Positions 10,086 to 22,325 of a stretch of DNA of 64,000 bases are shown piece by piece. A program made the translations under genes and the position numbers. Below the pieces are notes generated by a model. The model saw nothing but the letters and a program-made list of their open reading frames with translations. It was not told where the DNA came from and made no database searches. Source of the stretch: Mesostigma viride (Eukaryota > Streptophyta > Mesostigmatophyceae > Mesostigmatales > Mesostigmataceae); contig RPFO01000819.1 in the NCBI GenBank assembly GCA_009746045.1, positions 746,382 to 810,381 of the forward strand, read 5' to 3'. Every line of letters starts with the position of its first letter. Positions within the stretch are counted from its first letter, which is position 1.

Positions 10086-11273
10086 ATGGATGAGGGAGCT
10101 ATTGACCAACAAGCACGCTTTATGGGCTTTGCGCGGCGCGGCGCTGGGCTGGATGGACGAGATGGACGCGATGGACGCGGTGGACGCGATGGACGCGGGG
10201 ACGGCCAGGCGCTGGGAGACCAGGCTGCGGTGCCAGATGATCAGAGCCAAGGATCGCAGGGCGGTCAGAACGCGCCAGCCGCAGATCAAGCGGCGCCTAA
10301 GCGACCGACCGTGGCTGAGGGGTACGCGGTGCTAGGCCAGTTTCAGTCCATCAAGGACAATTGGCAGCCCCGGGACGCTGAGAGGATGTTAGAGGACATG
10401 AACTTGTACACGGAGATATACACCGGTGACAAGCTTCGCATCCTGGCGTCTAGTGCCTACATAAGGCAGTCGGCGAGGCGGCTGTTCAAGTTTGTTCGGG
10501 AGCGACATGCGGCGGGGGACACCTGGGCGGCGTTTATGACGCGACTCAGGGTGTTCCTGAGTGACAAGAGGACCATAGATGGGTCCCACCTGAAGCAAGA
10601 ATACCTGGACTACAAGCCCATCAAGGGGCAGCTAGTGGTCCACGCCTTTGAAGACTTCGTCAAGCTGAGGGAGGACGCCATGGCCAAGGGATTCTTCGTT
10701 GCAGATCGGATGGCCATGGGCGACTTTCTCAAGTCGCTGCAGCTGGATCCGGTCACCATGGATAATGTGACCATCCACATGCGACAGGTCCATGGCTGGG
10801 CAGCCATGACGGACCAGTTGTATGAGTGTTTCAGCGGCAAGTACGTGGGTGGTAAGCGCCCTCGTCAAGGTGACGAGGAGGCCGCTGAACCTACGGTTAA
10901 GTCCATGAGGGGATCGGGCCACGGGGGCCCAGCGCCCTCGAGAGGGCCTGAGACCTCTTCAAGGGGTCGAGGAAGGTCCAGGAGGGGGCGTGACAGAAGG
11001 GCTGGACGGGGGACCCCGCCGAAGTCGGGACATCCACAGTCCCAGTTTGACTTCAAGAGGGTGGGTGGTCCTCCCAAGGCTGGGCCCAGCAGTGGGACCT
11101 CACGGGACATCAGTCAGGTGGAATGTTATTTCTGCCAGGGGAAGGGTCACTTCAGGAATGAGTGTCCCTCGTACCTGAGGCAGGAAGGTCAGAGCAAGCC
11201 AGCTCAGGGTGGCAGCAAGGACAAGGCTGGTCCATCCCAGGACAAGGGCAAGGGCAAGGCTGCTGATCATTGA
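10086..11273 (+). CDS. gag: Gag (copy A) with CCHC zinc knuckle, 395 aa
   Basis: The frame is intact from ATG 10086 to a TGA at 11271-11273. The N-terminus is Asp/Gly/Arg-rich (imperfect DGRDGRGG repeats, about residues 24-40). A helical capsid-like middle follows (about 75-265). The basic C-terminal part holds a single zinc knuckle, CYFCQGKGHFRNEC, of the C-x2-C-x4-H-x4-C type at about residues 347-360, expected to bind the genomic RNA. The knuckle and the gene position identify it as Gag. The frame stays open beyond the TGA into pol, see the entry at 11271-11324. Orthologous, damaged copies are at 30514-31699 and, on the minus strand, 52094-55936. Confidence 0.9.
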   Translation: MDEGAIDQQARFMGFARRGAGLDGRDGRDGRGGRDGRGDGQALGDQAAVPDDQSQGSQGGQNAPAADQAAPKRPTVAEGYAVLGQFQSIKDNWQPRDAERMLEDMNLYTEIYTGDKLRILASSAYIRQSARRLFKFVRERHAAGDTWAAFMTRLRVFLSDKRTIDGSHLKQEYLDYKPIKGQLVVHAFEDFVKLREDAMAKGFFVADRMAMGDFLKSLQLDPVTMDNVTIHMRQVHGWAAMTDQLYECFSGKYVGGKRPRQGDEEAAEPTVKSMRGSGHGGPAPSRGPETSSRGRGRSRRGRDRRAGRGTPPKSGHPQSQFDFKRVGGPPKAGPSSGTSRDISQVECYFCQGKGHFRNECPSYLRQEGQSKPAQGGSKDKAGPSQDKGKGKAADH

Positions 11274-11324
11274 CTTGAGCCTGCACACATCCCTGAACCC
11301 TGGAGGGTGCCCCCAGGGGTGTGT
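11271..11324 (+). promoter_or_regulatory. In-frame TGA between gag and pol with downstream hairpin: likely stop-codon readthrough signal
   Basis: Gag ends TGA-C, and pol continues in the same frame with no other stop. Twelve bases after the stop a stem-loop can form: ACACA (11285-11289) with TGTGT (11320-11324), and CCCTGG (11298-11303) with CCAGGG (11313-11318). The same TGA, frame and hairpin are kept in copy C (31697-31699) and copy E (52094-52096, minus strand). UGA followed by C is the leakiest stop context known in eukaryotes. That translation really reads through is inference. Confidence 0.6.
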
Positions 11325-11640
11325 AATGAAGCTGCTAGTGACAGCAGTGAGGGGCAGCCCCATGCTCTAGTGAAAGAGCCTATTGGACACGATGGGGCAA
11401 GCTTGGTTACCACAGAGAGTATGCCAGCTGTAGCTGCAGTGGTTACTCGCCAACGTGCCCGCCATGGCGGTGCTGAGCCTGAGGTAGGACCTGGTGATGT
11501 GGACCCAGGTGGATCTCAGAAGCATTCTGACCGTGCAGGACTGGCACAGGATGGTCAGGATGAGGATAGGGCTGGAGACAGTCTGACAGGCACGACCCTG
11601 GTGCCTCCTGCAGTGTGAGCCAGTACGGCAATACGGCAAT

Positions 11641-12542
11641 ACGGCAAAACCTCGGCGTATTGCGTATTGCCGTATTATACGCGTATTATACGCGTATTAT
11701 ACGCCAAAAAAAAAAAAGTGGTTTTTTGACCGGAAAAGTGGATTTTCAATTAGGATAAAATATTCTAAGGTGTTTATCCCATGGGCGTGCCTCTCAAAAA
11801 CTCTAGCTAATGTCTCAATCTTGATGAAAAACAATACAATGCACGTAGAGGTCGCCGGTAGCCGTTTGACACTCACTTGGTTGTCTCATCAATTGTATGA
11901 AGTGTAATTAATTAATTAATTAGTTAATTATCACGTGACTGCGTCACGTGGGTGCCAATACAAAGTAGAGGAACCTTCAACCCCTGTACACAATGAGAGG
12001 GAGGGAGGGCGCCCTAGCTTCTCTCACTGCCACCGCCCACCAGTCGGTGGGCAGGCCACATCGAGCGCTCTATCCACATCACGGGGCCGGGGCGCATCAC
12101 TGTGGGACAACCATTATTAACGATACCAGAGGTAGGCTGAAGCATAGCTGATGCTGTACAAGAAAGGTGAAGTGGGCTCAACGGGCGTCTGCTAAGGCAT
12201 AAGCAAATGGCCACGCTGAGCCATGGCTGGGCTAATGTGATTGCGTTCATGCCACTCTAAACCGTTGGGGCTACTCTAAGCCGTTGGGGCTAGATCAGTA
12301 TACTATGCTCGAGAAATACATGGCAAGTCATGCTATAATGAAAAAGCTATGTCGATTGCCCTCTTCTAGACAGCTGGCTAGAATCTATTCTGGGGGAGCC
12401 CTAGGGGGTGTCGACAGTTTGTTGTTTACATAAAGGTCATGAAGTGTGATACTCATCCACTGCATGGTATATAGATTGCTAATTGAACTAATTCCTTATT
12501 ACAACCATGAACTTATTGATAGGTATACGATTCGACCCAAAA
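11641..12542. other. Left arm of the hAT-like element; no gene
   Basis: It contains subterminal ATACGC/ATACGG repeats up to about 11705, an A12 run, a short ATTAATTA repeat near 11908, an inverted CACGTGACTGCGTCACGTG at about 11933-11951, and a tandem pair of a 20-bp unit with CTCTAAGCCGTTGGGG near 12255-12292. Nothing coding was recognised. Confidence 0.5.
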
Positions 12543-12902
12543 CCTTGATACAGTATGCAATAAAACGTGAACAGGATAGCACATACCAGATCAAAACCGC
12601 AGATTAATTACCTTCCTTGCTGGAGCTAGCCGGATGCCCACCTCATCGATGTAGCTGCGAGCCGCTTTCCTGGCCGTCGTCGCCAATAAAACATGTCAGC
12701 AATATATTTTACACATCTATCCGCGTACAAACGTATCGACTTATTTCCCGCCTAGTAACAGTTAGCACATGCACGGCGACCGACCTGGTCGCTGATCAAA
12801 CGAGGTTGCTGCACCGAGCATAGGGTCGAGACATATCTGCGCACACCCAGGCGTTGCCTGCCAATGATATACGCTGTTTAGGACCTATGGATCATGCCTG
12901 CA
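12543..12902 (-). repeat. Shared transposon module, copy 1 (minus, partial)
   Basis: Read on the minus strand this stretch is clearly homologous to parts of 39571-40345 and 48323-49080. Shared stretches include a TGTCTCGACC block, GTGCATGTGCTAACTGTT, CGACGACGGCCAGGAAAG and the GGTTTTGATCTGGTA block. Only the first half of the module is present here. Its function is unknown; no frame is conserved among the three copies. Confidence 0.75.
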
Positions 12903-13509
12903 AAATTGCAGTTCAAAATGTCAAGCCATGCTCCCATACCAGTCAGATTTCTGCACCTCCATGGCCGCGGAGGTCAACTATCATATTTATGCAAGTCGGT
13001 CTCGTTTTGCCATCGTTTAGGCACGACTCACATGAGGCTCGGTGAACTCCGTCGGTGAACTCTTTGTGAACTGGGTCGACGGCCGGGTCGCCACCGGCGC
13101 TTCACCGGCCCTTCACTTCGAGTTCACGCACTCACATGGGTCGCAACGACGTAGTGAACTGCTCGCCAGTGAACTCGTTTGTGAACTGGCGGAGGCGCGG
13201 GAAGACAGCCCAGATTTCGCGGGAAAGGGCGCAAACGTCAAGCAAGTGCATGATGCATCCTTGCATGCTGGCTAATAACATGCACGTCTTGTCCAGCTGT
13301 AAACCACTAACTTCTGCACCACTAATTTGATACAGTGCTGCAGAAATATGATAAAAACGCGCTGGTGACCTGTCGTGCATGTCGCTTTTCCAGTCGTCCG
13401 CAGACAGGTAGCTTTCTTTGCAAGTTTTTCCAGGTGTTGGTGCCAGTGCTTCTCTGTCGATATTGTTTCAAAGCCGGTTTGTTTATTGGCTGGGGACGAC
13501 CCCAGAGCC

Positions 13510-13811
13510 GCCCGCCGTCACATGCACAAAACATGCCATATCTCGCTGGAGGCGTTCGGTTATTTACCGGAGAAAATCGGCCCGATCAGCGAGCCGAATC
13601 TCCAGACAATGGCGGGCGCGGGCTCCGGTTGGACGTGGTAAGACCCGAGCAAATGCTCATTGGTGCATTAGAGTGGCTTTCTCATAGCTGCGACTATGGT
13701 ACCTTGGAGCGTGCATATGGCATCGCTTCAAACACGTGGTCCAAAAATGGGGAACGCCCTGGCATTCTACGAGAACTTGAAGATGCTTTCAACAGCAAAC
13801 AGCAAGCGTAG
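13510..13811 (+). pseudogene. Harbinger transposase N-terminal fragment (HTH region)
   Basis: In one frame ISLEAFGYLPEKIGPI (about 13547-13595) and, after a frameshift, RPEQMLIGALEWLSHS and YGTLERAYGIASNTWSK (about 13641-13755) match the pattern of the N-terminal region of PIF/Harbinger transposases: an xMSxExFxxL helix followed by a helix-turn-helix with a GIxxSTVSK-like recognition helix. The DDE catalytic part was not found; the frame ends at 13811 just before the microsatellites. A weakly similar short duplicate (AYGNLDCVY, about 13827-13855) follows directly. The identification is by motif pattern and supported by the element's termini. Confidence 0.6.
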
Positions 13812-13912
13812 GTTCCGGTTGGACGCCTATGGTAACCTGGACTGTGTATACGTCGTCGCTCCAAACGCAATGCCCTGCCCACCCATACGTGCATGTGCAC
13901 GTGTGGCATGTG

Positions 13913-14095
13913 GGCATGCACACGCACACGCACACGCACACGCACACGCACACGCACACGCACACGCACACGCACACGCACACGCACGCACACGCACACG
14001 CACACGCACACGCACACGCACACGCACACGCACACGCACACGCACACGCACACGCACACGCACACGCACACGCACACGCATACGTACATGCACAT
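13913..14095. repeat. (CACACG)n microsatellite
   Basis: A nearly pure hexanucleotide array of CACACG, about 180 bp, with one phase slip near 13985. Confidence 0.95.
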
Positions 14096-14099
14096 CTAG

Positions 14100-14930
<831 letters not shown>

Positions 14931-16340
14931 CACTCACTCACTCACTCACTCACTCACTCACTCACTCACTCACTCACTCACTCACTCACTCACTCACTCA
15001 CTCACTCACTCACTCACTCACTCACTCACTCACTCACTCACTCACTCACTCACTCACTCACTCACTCACTCACTCACTCACTCACTCACTCACTCACTCA
15101 CTCACTCACTCACTCACTCACTCACTCACTCACTCACTCACTCACTCACTCACTCACTCACTCACTCACTCACTCACTCACTCACTCACTCACTCACTCA
15201 CTCACTCACTCACTCACTCACTCACTCACTCACTCACTCACTCACTCACTCACTCACTCACTCACTCACTCACTCACTCACTCACTCACTCACTCACTCA
15301 CTCACTCACTCACTCACTCACTCACTCACTCACTCACTCACTCACTCACTCACTCACTCACTCACTCACTCACTCACTCACTCACTCACTCACTCACTCA
15401 CTCACTCACTCACTCACTCACTCACTCACTCACTCACTCACTCACTCACTCACTCACTCACTCACTCACTCACTCACTCACTCACTCACTCACTCACTCA
15501 CTCACTCACTCACTCACTCACTCACTCACTCACTCACTCACTCACTCACTCACTCACTCACTCACTCACTCACTCACTCACTCACTCACTCACTCACTCA
15601 CTCACTCACTCACTCACTCACTCACTCACTCACTCACTCACTCACTCACTCACTCACTCACTCACTCACTCACTCACTCACTCACTCACTCACTCACTCA
15701 CTCACTCACTCACTCACTCACTCACTCACTCACTCACTCACTCACTCACTCACTCACTCACTCACTCACTCACTCACTCACTCACTCACTCACTCACTCA
15801 CTCACTCACTCACTCACTCACTCACTCACTCACTCACTCACTCACTCACTCACTCACTCACTCACTCACTCACTCACTCACTCACTCACTCACTCACTCA
15901 CTCACTCACTCACTCACTCACTCACTCACTCACTCACTCACTCACTCACTCACTCACTCACTCACTCACTCACTCACTCACTCACTCACTCACTCACTCA
16001 CTCACTCACTCACTCACTCACTCACTCACTCACTCACTCACTCACTCACTCACTCACTCACTCACTCACTCACTCACTCACTCACTCACTCACTCACTCA
16101 CTCACTCACTCACTCACTCACTCACTCACTCACTCACTCACTCACTCACTCACTCACTCACTCACTCACTCACTCACTCACTCACTCACTCACTCACTCA
16201 CTCACTCACTCACTCACTCACTCACTCACTCACTCACTCACTCACTCACTCACTCACTCACTCACTCACTCACTCACTCACTCACTCACTCACTCACTCA
16301 CTCACTCACTCACTCACTCACTCACTCACTCACTCACTCA
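14931..16340. repeat. (CACT)n array, about 352 perfect copies
   Basis: 1410 bp of uninterrupted CACT tetranucleotide, followed by (CA)10 to 16360. The 859-909 residue Thr-His-Ser-Leu repeat frames across it are artefacts of the repeat. Confidence 0.97.
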
Positions 16341-16360
16341 CACACACACACACACACACA

Positions 16361-17607
16361 TTCTTTTCATGGATGGGCATCTGGTTTCCCATATCAGAGT
16401 GGGCATAAGCAAGAGTTTGTTTTAGAACTGAACTCCTTACTTCATTTAGCAAATGTGAGTCAACATTTCAGAATTATAATAATGGAAATTCCATTAGCTT
16501 ACCGTATGATGCTACACATGTTCATAGTGGTCAATTACGTGAGCTCCTTGAGCTAGTCACACGCACTGGGGGTACTGTGGTTGTTAAGACCTCACTTGGA
16601 CATGTGCAATGTCTTGAATTGGTTGCTCATTGAGTGAGACATAATGTTGGACGTATTGTGGCTGCTTAACAATAACTTTGTGCACGCGTAATTCTTTAAT
16701 CATGACTAATGTCGGGCGCGTTGCAATTATAAAGGGAGGCATGCAACTATGCAATGTGCGAACATATTAATTCCATTTAGGGTTATTGCAGTTCAAAAGG
16801 AGTGGTGCCGTCGCAAACCGTGTAGATCCCGCTCTGAATGTTAGCCAGCCATAGTTGTAACTTACAAGGCTGCACATTTCCACCTCCATTTGTTTCCATC
16901 GTTGTGAATGACTCGACTAACACGGATGAGTCAACAGCAGGCTCGAGATATCAACAGCATGGTCCGGGATCTCCATATTTCTGGCCTGCGCTAGTTGCTT
17001 TAGTGATAGTCTTTACATTGTCATCAAGTGAGTGAGACAACAAACATGACAATTGCCTGGGGCCAGCAGATAAATGTCCAAAATTATTTCAATGAGCAAT
17101 AAAAGTGATTACTACAAGTAGTCAAGGAAGTGTTATCGCACAGCAAATTTGAAGCAATATCTTATGAATCACGTTCCATAGTGGCCATCATGATCGCACA
17201 CACAAAAAGAGCATGCCCCTGAAAGAAAAGAGATCGGACTCAACGGACCTTACAAGTTGACCTTTCTTACCAACCAGTGTGCCTAGAACGTGAAGCGTGG
17301 GGCGGCCAGCAACGAAAGATTGTTCATGCAGACGGACCGCCCATGCTATTGCCGGGCGCATCAGTGTGTATGTCAATGAGACAACAGCGCAGGCCAGAGA
17401 TCTGGAGAATCCGGACCAAGGTAGCTCGAGCCTGCCGTTATGTTATCCGCGTTTTCGAGTCGTGCACGATGATGGATATGAACCAGTGTGTATGTGGCCA
17501 TCAACACCAATTGCCGCCATCCATATTGTCATCAGGGCGTTGTGAGTTTCACGTTTGCTTTGTCGCTCATATTTCGCTTTGCCTTCGGCTTAGGCGAGCT
17601 CGCCTTG
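16361..17607. other. Right interior of the Harbinger element; no recognisable gene
   Basis: AT-richer sequence with short open frames only. A block at about 17250-17560 has mildly coding-like composition on both strands but no family was recognised. It may hold eroded transposase exons. Confidence 0.4.
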
Positions 17608-17880
17608 TCATCTCCAAAGAGTATGCAATGCCGCACAAGAAGACCGACATTTATTACTGCGCCAACTATCGTCCTCAAGATTGCCAGCATCTCCAAAGAT
17701 CACCAAAGCCGCAACCAGATCGAGTGCGGCGCTGTGCCCTTCGCGTGCAATGCTCTGCTCTTCTACAGCCGTGGGGCTCGGAGCATTTGGGTTAATGTCG
17801 TCGCTAATAGCAGGCTTCGGGTCACCTTTCGCGAGGGTAGCCCGTTGTAGCCATTCCTGAAAAAGCTGGTCGGTGTCCCT
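17608..17880 (-). CDS. Unknown small protein inside the Harbinger element
   Basis: On the minus strand a frame starting MRDTDQLFQEWLQRA runs to the stop at 17608. Its first 60 or so residues look protein-like (amphipathic start, Pro/Asn linker, Ala-rich helix with ALDLVAALVIFGDAGN), after which quality drops. PIF/Harbinger elements usually carry a second, Myb/SANT-like gene next to the transposase, and this frame lies where such a gene could be, but no Myb Trp pattern is visible. Function unknown. Confidence 0.25.
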   Translation of the reverse strand, partial: RDTDQLFQEWLQRATLAKGDPKPAISDDINPNAPSPTAVEEQSIAREGHSAALDLVAALVIFGDAGNLEDDSWRSNKCRSSCAALHTLWR

Positions 17881-17979
17881 CATGGCTGGCGACTCCCGAG
17901 CACCTGCCACCTTCCCGCGCATGTTGCACGTCTGGCATATTCATGGGCTTGCTTCGCGCCAAACGCACGCTGTCCACCA

Positions 17980-18155
17980 CAAGTTCACAAAGAGTTCACG
18001 AGGAGTTCACGGGGAGTTCACGGGGAGTTCACAACTTCGGACTTCGGGGAGATTGTGAACTCGTCCTGTGAACTCGTGAACTCCTCGGGACCCAAAATTA
18101 GCTCGGCCCCGGTCGGCCCAGTTCACAAAAGAGTTCACAAAGAGTTCACCGCCTC
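17980..18155. repeat. GAGTTCAC subterminal repeats, right end of the Harbinger element
   Basis: At least eight copies of GAGTTCAC and several of GTGAACTC in under 200 bp. They mirror those at 13040-13190 near the left terminus. Confidence 0.8.
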
Positions 18156-18169
18156 ATGTGAGTCGTGCC

Positions 18170-18457
18170 TTACCCACGCCGTCAACTGGCAGAGATGACA
18201 AGCGGGACCAACCGTAGGCCCGTACTCCCCAAGTACGGTTCAGGCTGCGTACCTGCCTAGGTCAGCAACGCCAAAACTAGCTCTGGCGCCAAATTCCGGA
18301 GCCGGGCGCCGTATAATACGCGAAAAATACGTATTATGCGCCGTATTGGCGTTGAGAACGCAATACGCCGTATTTCTAGTACGTTAGTACGCCAAACCCC
18401 GCCGTATTGTATAATACGGCGTATTTACCGTATTATACGGCGTATTGGCGTTCACTG
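18170..18457. repeat. Right arm of the hAT-like element with ATACGG repeats
   Basis: Multiple GTATTATACGGCGTATT-type motifs from 18309 to 18450, ending GGCGTTCACTG. These match the subterminal repeats at 11625-11705 and in the element at 47927-49413. Confidence 0.75.
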
Positions 18458-21177
18458 GGCCCTCCTGTACATAAGGGATCTGTACATACCTTGAGTGCTA
18501 ATAATGACAATAAAAGGTTTTCTCTCTTGTATGACATTGCCTCAAGGTTGCATACCATGTTTGGCCATGCAGCTCAGTCTTTGCAAGTTGCTAGACGGCT
18601 GGGAGGAAGTGAGTTGTACTCCATCTGCCAACAGGTTGCTCAAGCTTGCAAGTGCAGGCTAGTTGCTAGAAAGCCCAAGCAGTCTCATGCCAGGACTCCT
18701 ATTTTGCAGCCAGGCCATGTGCAGGTAGATATTCAGAGAATCAGGGGTTTGAAGCTGCTGGTGGCAGTGGACAGATATACCAAGTACAAGACCCTAGAGA
18801 TCCTGCCTGACATGGAGAAGCCTACATTGATTGCTGCTCTGAAGTTGACAAGGAGCAGGTACCCTGGGTTGGAGTTGTTGCAGTGTGACATTCAGTTTGA
18901 GTGCTGTGAGAACCTGCCAGAGTTTCCAGAGTTGCTGATTACACCCAGGGAGAGCCACGGCCAGCAAGGGGTGGTGGAGAGAGCCATCCAAGAGATCAAG
19001 ACTGTGCTGCTGGTGGAGAGGATTCCAAGGACGTCATCTGCCATTGTGACATCTGCATGGCTACGTTCTGTGGAGGACAGGCTGAACCTGAGGACTCCCA
19101 TGTTCTTTGGTGACATTGCCATCAATCCTCTTATGCTGCATACCAGGATGCTGACAGCTGATGCTGAGCAGGCATGGAAGGAGAAGCTAGAGGCCAAGTT
19201 CCTCAAGCTGAGGCAGAAAGACAAGGGCTGGAGTGTCCTAGAACCTAACGTTGGACAACAGGTTGTTGTGTGGAAGGAACCAAGCTTTCCAGGGAAACGT
19301 GGCAGCTGGCATGATGGGGTGGTGACCCGAGTAGAAGCCGCTGGTCATAAGTGCTGGGTGGCCATTGATGGCTCCCAAGCAGTGCACCGTCTGTCCTGGT
19401 CAAAGATCCGTCCCCGGGGAGGTAATCAAGGAGACCTCTTCCAGGTGCCCGCTGGTGTACAAGGCGGGGGTGACGTGGAGCTTCCTGATCAGGGTGCTAC
19501 AGCTGTATCGAGCCCTCAGGGTGACCCTGGCCCGGCCCCTGGGGTACCTTCACATACGGTGGTTGGGCAAGCAGGCGGACAGGCTGCACCTCCGGAACGG
19601 CCCGACACCAGGCCTAGGGGTGTGCGTCTATCAGATATTGTACAGGCTTTGCAAAGAGCCAAGAAGGAGCCTAAGGTGTCCAAGCTTGTCCAGTTGGATG
19701 AACCTGAGGTAGCTGCCATGGAGATAGATACCAATGCACAGGTTTCTGTCATGGGACCTCAGCATACAGGAGAACTGCTGGTCGGAGAACCAAGTTGCCC
19801 CTGGGTGTCTGATTTCAGTGGTAGGACGCATCTAAGGGTGTTGGGAGAGGTTACTGCCCCTGTCATGGGTGTGGATGTGACCTTCCTTGTCCTAGAGGAC
19901 TATGATGGCCCTGTGATTTTGGGTCAGAATTTTCTGGGCAATCCTGGGATTTCTATCAGAGCTACAGCTCTGAGAAGAGATGGCTGGGGGATGATTCCCC
20001 TAGAAAATTTCAGGACAACATTTCCAGTCAGGTGCAGGGCCAAGCCAGTCAAGGGTGTAAAATGGGATGAAGGGGAGGTGCCCCCAGCGGCCAGTTTGGT
20101 GATTCCAGCTGTGTTGCACCCCAGCAGTATTGGCATAACTCACAGGAGCCTTGCTGCACACTCTCCTTTGACATATGACCAGCTGGTCCAAGAGATGAGC
20201 TCGCCTACTTTGTTTGAGGCTTGGAAGCTCGCCTTCTCCAAGGCATTGGAGGAGTGGTTGCAGTTTGAGTGTGCTGCACCAACAGACAGACGTCCCCCAG
20301 CATCAAGGAAGCTTGCTTTGAGATTTGTGCTGAAGAGGAAGGTTGTGGATGAGGTATCAGTGCCCCATGTCAGGCCTGTCCTGAATGAGTATCACGGCAC
20401 GGGGAGTCTGCCAGGAGAGGAGCTATACACGCCAGGGATGCTACACGACACATGGAGAATTTTGCTATGTCTCTACGTGGGGTTGCTGAACAGGGGAGCA
20501 GCTATGTCATCAGTGCTGCTGGACTTCAAGAGGGCATTTTTAAAATCTGATCCAGAAGTGGCCAGGAGGGTGTGGAAGCAGGATGAGCCTTACTGTGTTG
20601 AGGTGCCTGCCATCTGGAAGCTGGAGCTGCATCAACAATTCCTGGTTATTCTGAAGGGCCTGGAAGGACTCAGGTCGAGCCCAATCATCTGGAGACTCAC
20701 GCTGCAGGAAGCTCTGATCAGTGAGTGTGGCTTGAGAGTGTCTTCAGTTGATCCCTGTTTGCTGCTGGCCCAATGGGAGGGTCTGCCAGTGTATGCTAGT
20801 TTGCATGGAGATGATCTGCATTTGCTAGCCCCCACGACCTGGCTGAAGAAGTTTATTCCTGTCATCAGTGGCAAGTTTTCACTGGGCAAGGAGCTGTGGC
20901 AGGAGCCCAACAAGCCTGTAGTGTTCTGTGGAATGCAGGCTACCCTGTTCAGGAGGGACGGGGAGTGGAGTATCAGGCTTCAGGCTGGAGGAGATTATAA
21001 ACAGACCATTGTGAAGGCCTTGCCAGAGAAGATCACCCAGGCTGCAGGACCTGAGTTGAGAGGCATGTGGGCCTGGTTTGCCAGCATCTGTGGTCCGTCT
21101 CTGATGGTCCATAGCAGAATGCCTGATGAGGTGCTTGAGGATGAGAAGCCTCGAGTCATAGCCCGGTTGGTGGAGAG

Positions 21178-21776
21178 TGTCAGGGTTTTAGTATAAACCC
21201 TGGATGTGCCCGTTTGCCAGCCTATGTTATGTTGTGGCCAATCTTCTGTATTTTCTGGCCAAGGATATTATTAGGGCTGAGTAGGGCTTGCCGTGTTCTT
21301 TCCGGCGGTACTTTTCTTATGACGGACAGTTGAGTATGCACAAAGATATTAGGTGCCGAAGTTAGGATTAATTCGGCTCTACCTTGTGGTTGCATGGTAC
21401 GGTTTGTAGGGCGTGAGTATCTCGTGCCATTTGGCGGTGGCTAACTCCTAGCGCCGCGCAATAGTGGGGTCGAATATTGGTGCCGAATATTCGCATCATT
21501 GCCTAGTGGATTTTGTGTGCCAGTTGTTCAAGTCGAGACACTTTATGTGTTAAGTTAACGTAGGGATAATGTGTGCAGCCGACCTTGGACATTGTTTAAG
21601 AGGTCGGCGTGCACCTTTTCACGTTACCTGATGGTGGGCCAGTTGCCTTGTGGCTTGGCAATGGACACCGGTCACGGTCCTTAAATTCTATATATGCGTC
21701 TTTTATTGTATTAATGAAATGAGTTGTGCCGCAACATTTGAGCTCATTCGTTGACGCATTATTAGGATTTTTGACA
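21178..21776 (+). mobile_element. Solo LTR of an unrelated LTR retrotransposon (599 bp)
   Basis: The insert starts TGTCAGGG and ends TTTTTGACA, giving a TG...CA terminus with a TGTCA/TGACA inverted repeat. It is flanked by GAGAG (21173-21177 and 21777-21781), a 5-bp target duplication. A TATATA motif near 21689 and an A/T-rich stretch following it suit an LTR promoter. No coding sequence is inside. It splits pol of copy A between RT and RNase H. Strand is inferred from the TATA motif. Confidence 0.8.
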
Positions 21777-22325
21777 GAGAGTACCCCTGATCTGATTTTG
21801 TCTGGGATTGACTTTGCCCAGCCTATCACCTTGGAGATCTTTGTTGACAGTTCCATGGATGCTCGCCAGGTTACCAAGGTCAGGGGGAGATCTGCTGCTC
21901 TGTTTGCTTTTTATCAGAGCAGGGCAAGTTTGTTCAGCTGGTACAGCAGACTGCAGAAGAGGGTCTGTATCAGTTCAGATGTGGCAGAATGCAGGGCCAT
22001 ATGCGAGGGGATCCAGTCCAGCCTGTACATAAAGGAGTTAATGCTGGAGCTGGCTTCAGTTACCCCTTGGACCTTGCAGATGGAGACGTTGTTGCTAACA
22101 GACAGCATGGGTATGGTCCAGTTTGTTCACAAGCAGCTGGCCAGGAGCCGGGACCTGGATTATTTGTTGCTGAAGGAGTTGGCCAGTTTGGTTGACTTGA
22201 AGCATATCCCTGGCGAGGAGAACCCTGCTGATGCATTGACAAAGCTGCCACACAAGGCCCCAGCCCAGTACAATGTACTGAGGAAGCTCATGAATGCTGA
22301 CTGTCAAGTCGGTCTATCTGTCTAA

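Noticed and set aside
14931-16340. Regular spaced repeats as a CRISPR array
   Set aside because: Pure tetranucleotide repeat with no spacers; the DNA is eukaryotic.
18407-18466. Start of pol of copy A at the open frame from 18407
   Set aside because: The first codons are the right end of the hAT-like element; comparison with copies B and C shows pol resumes only at about 18461-18468.
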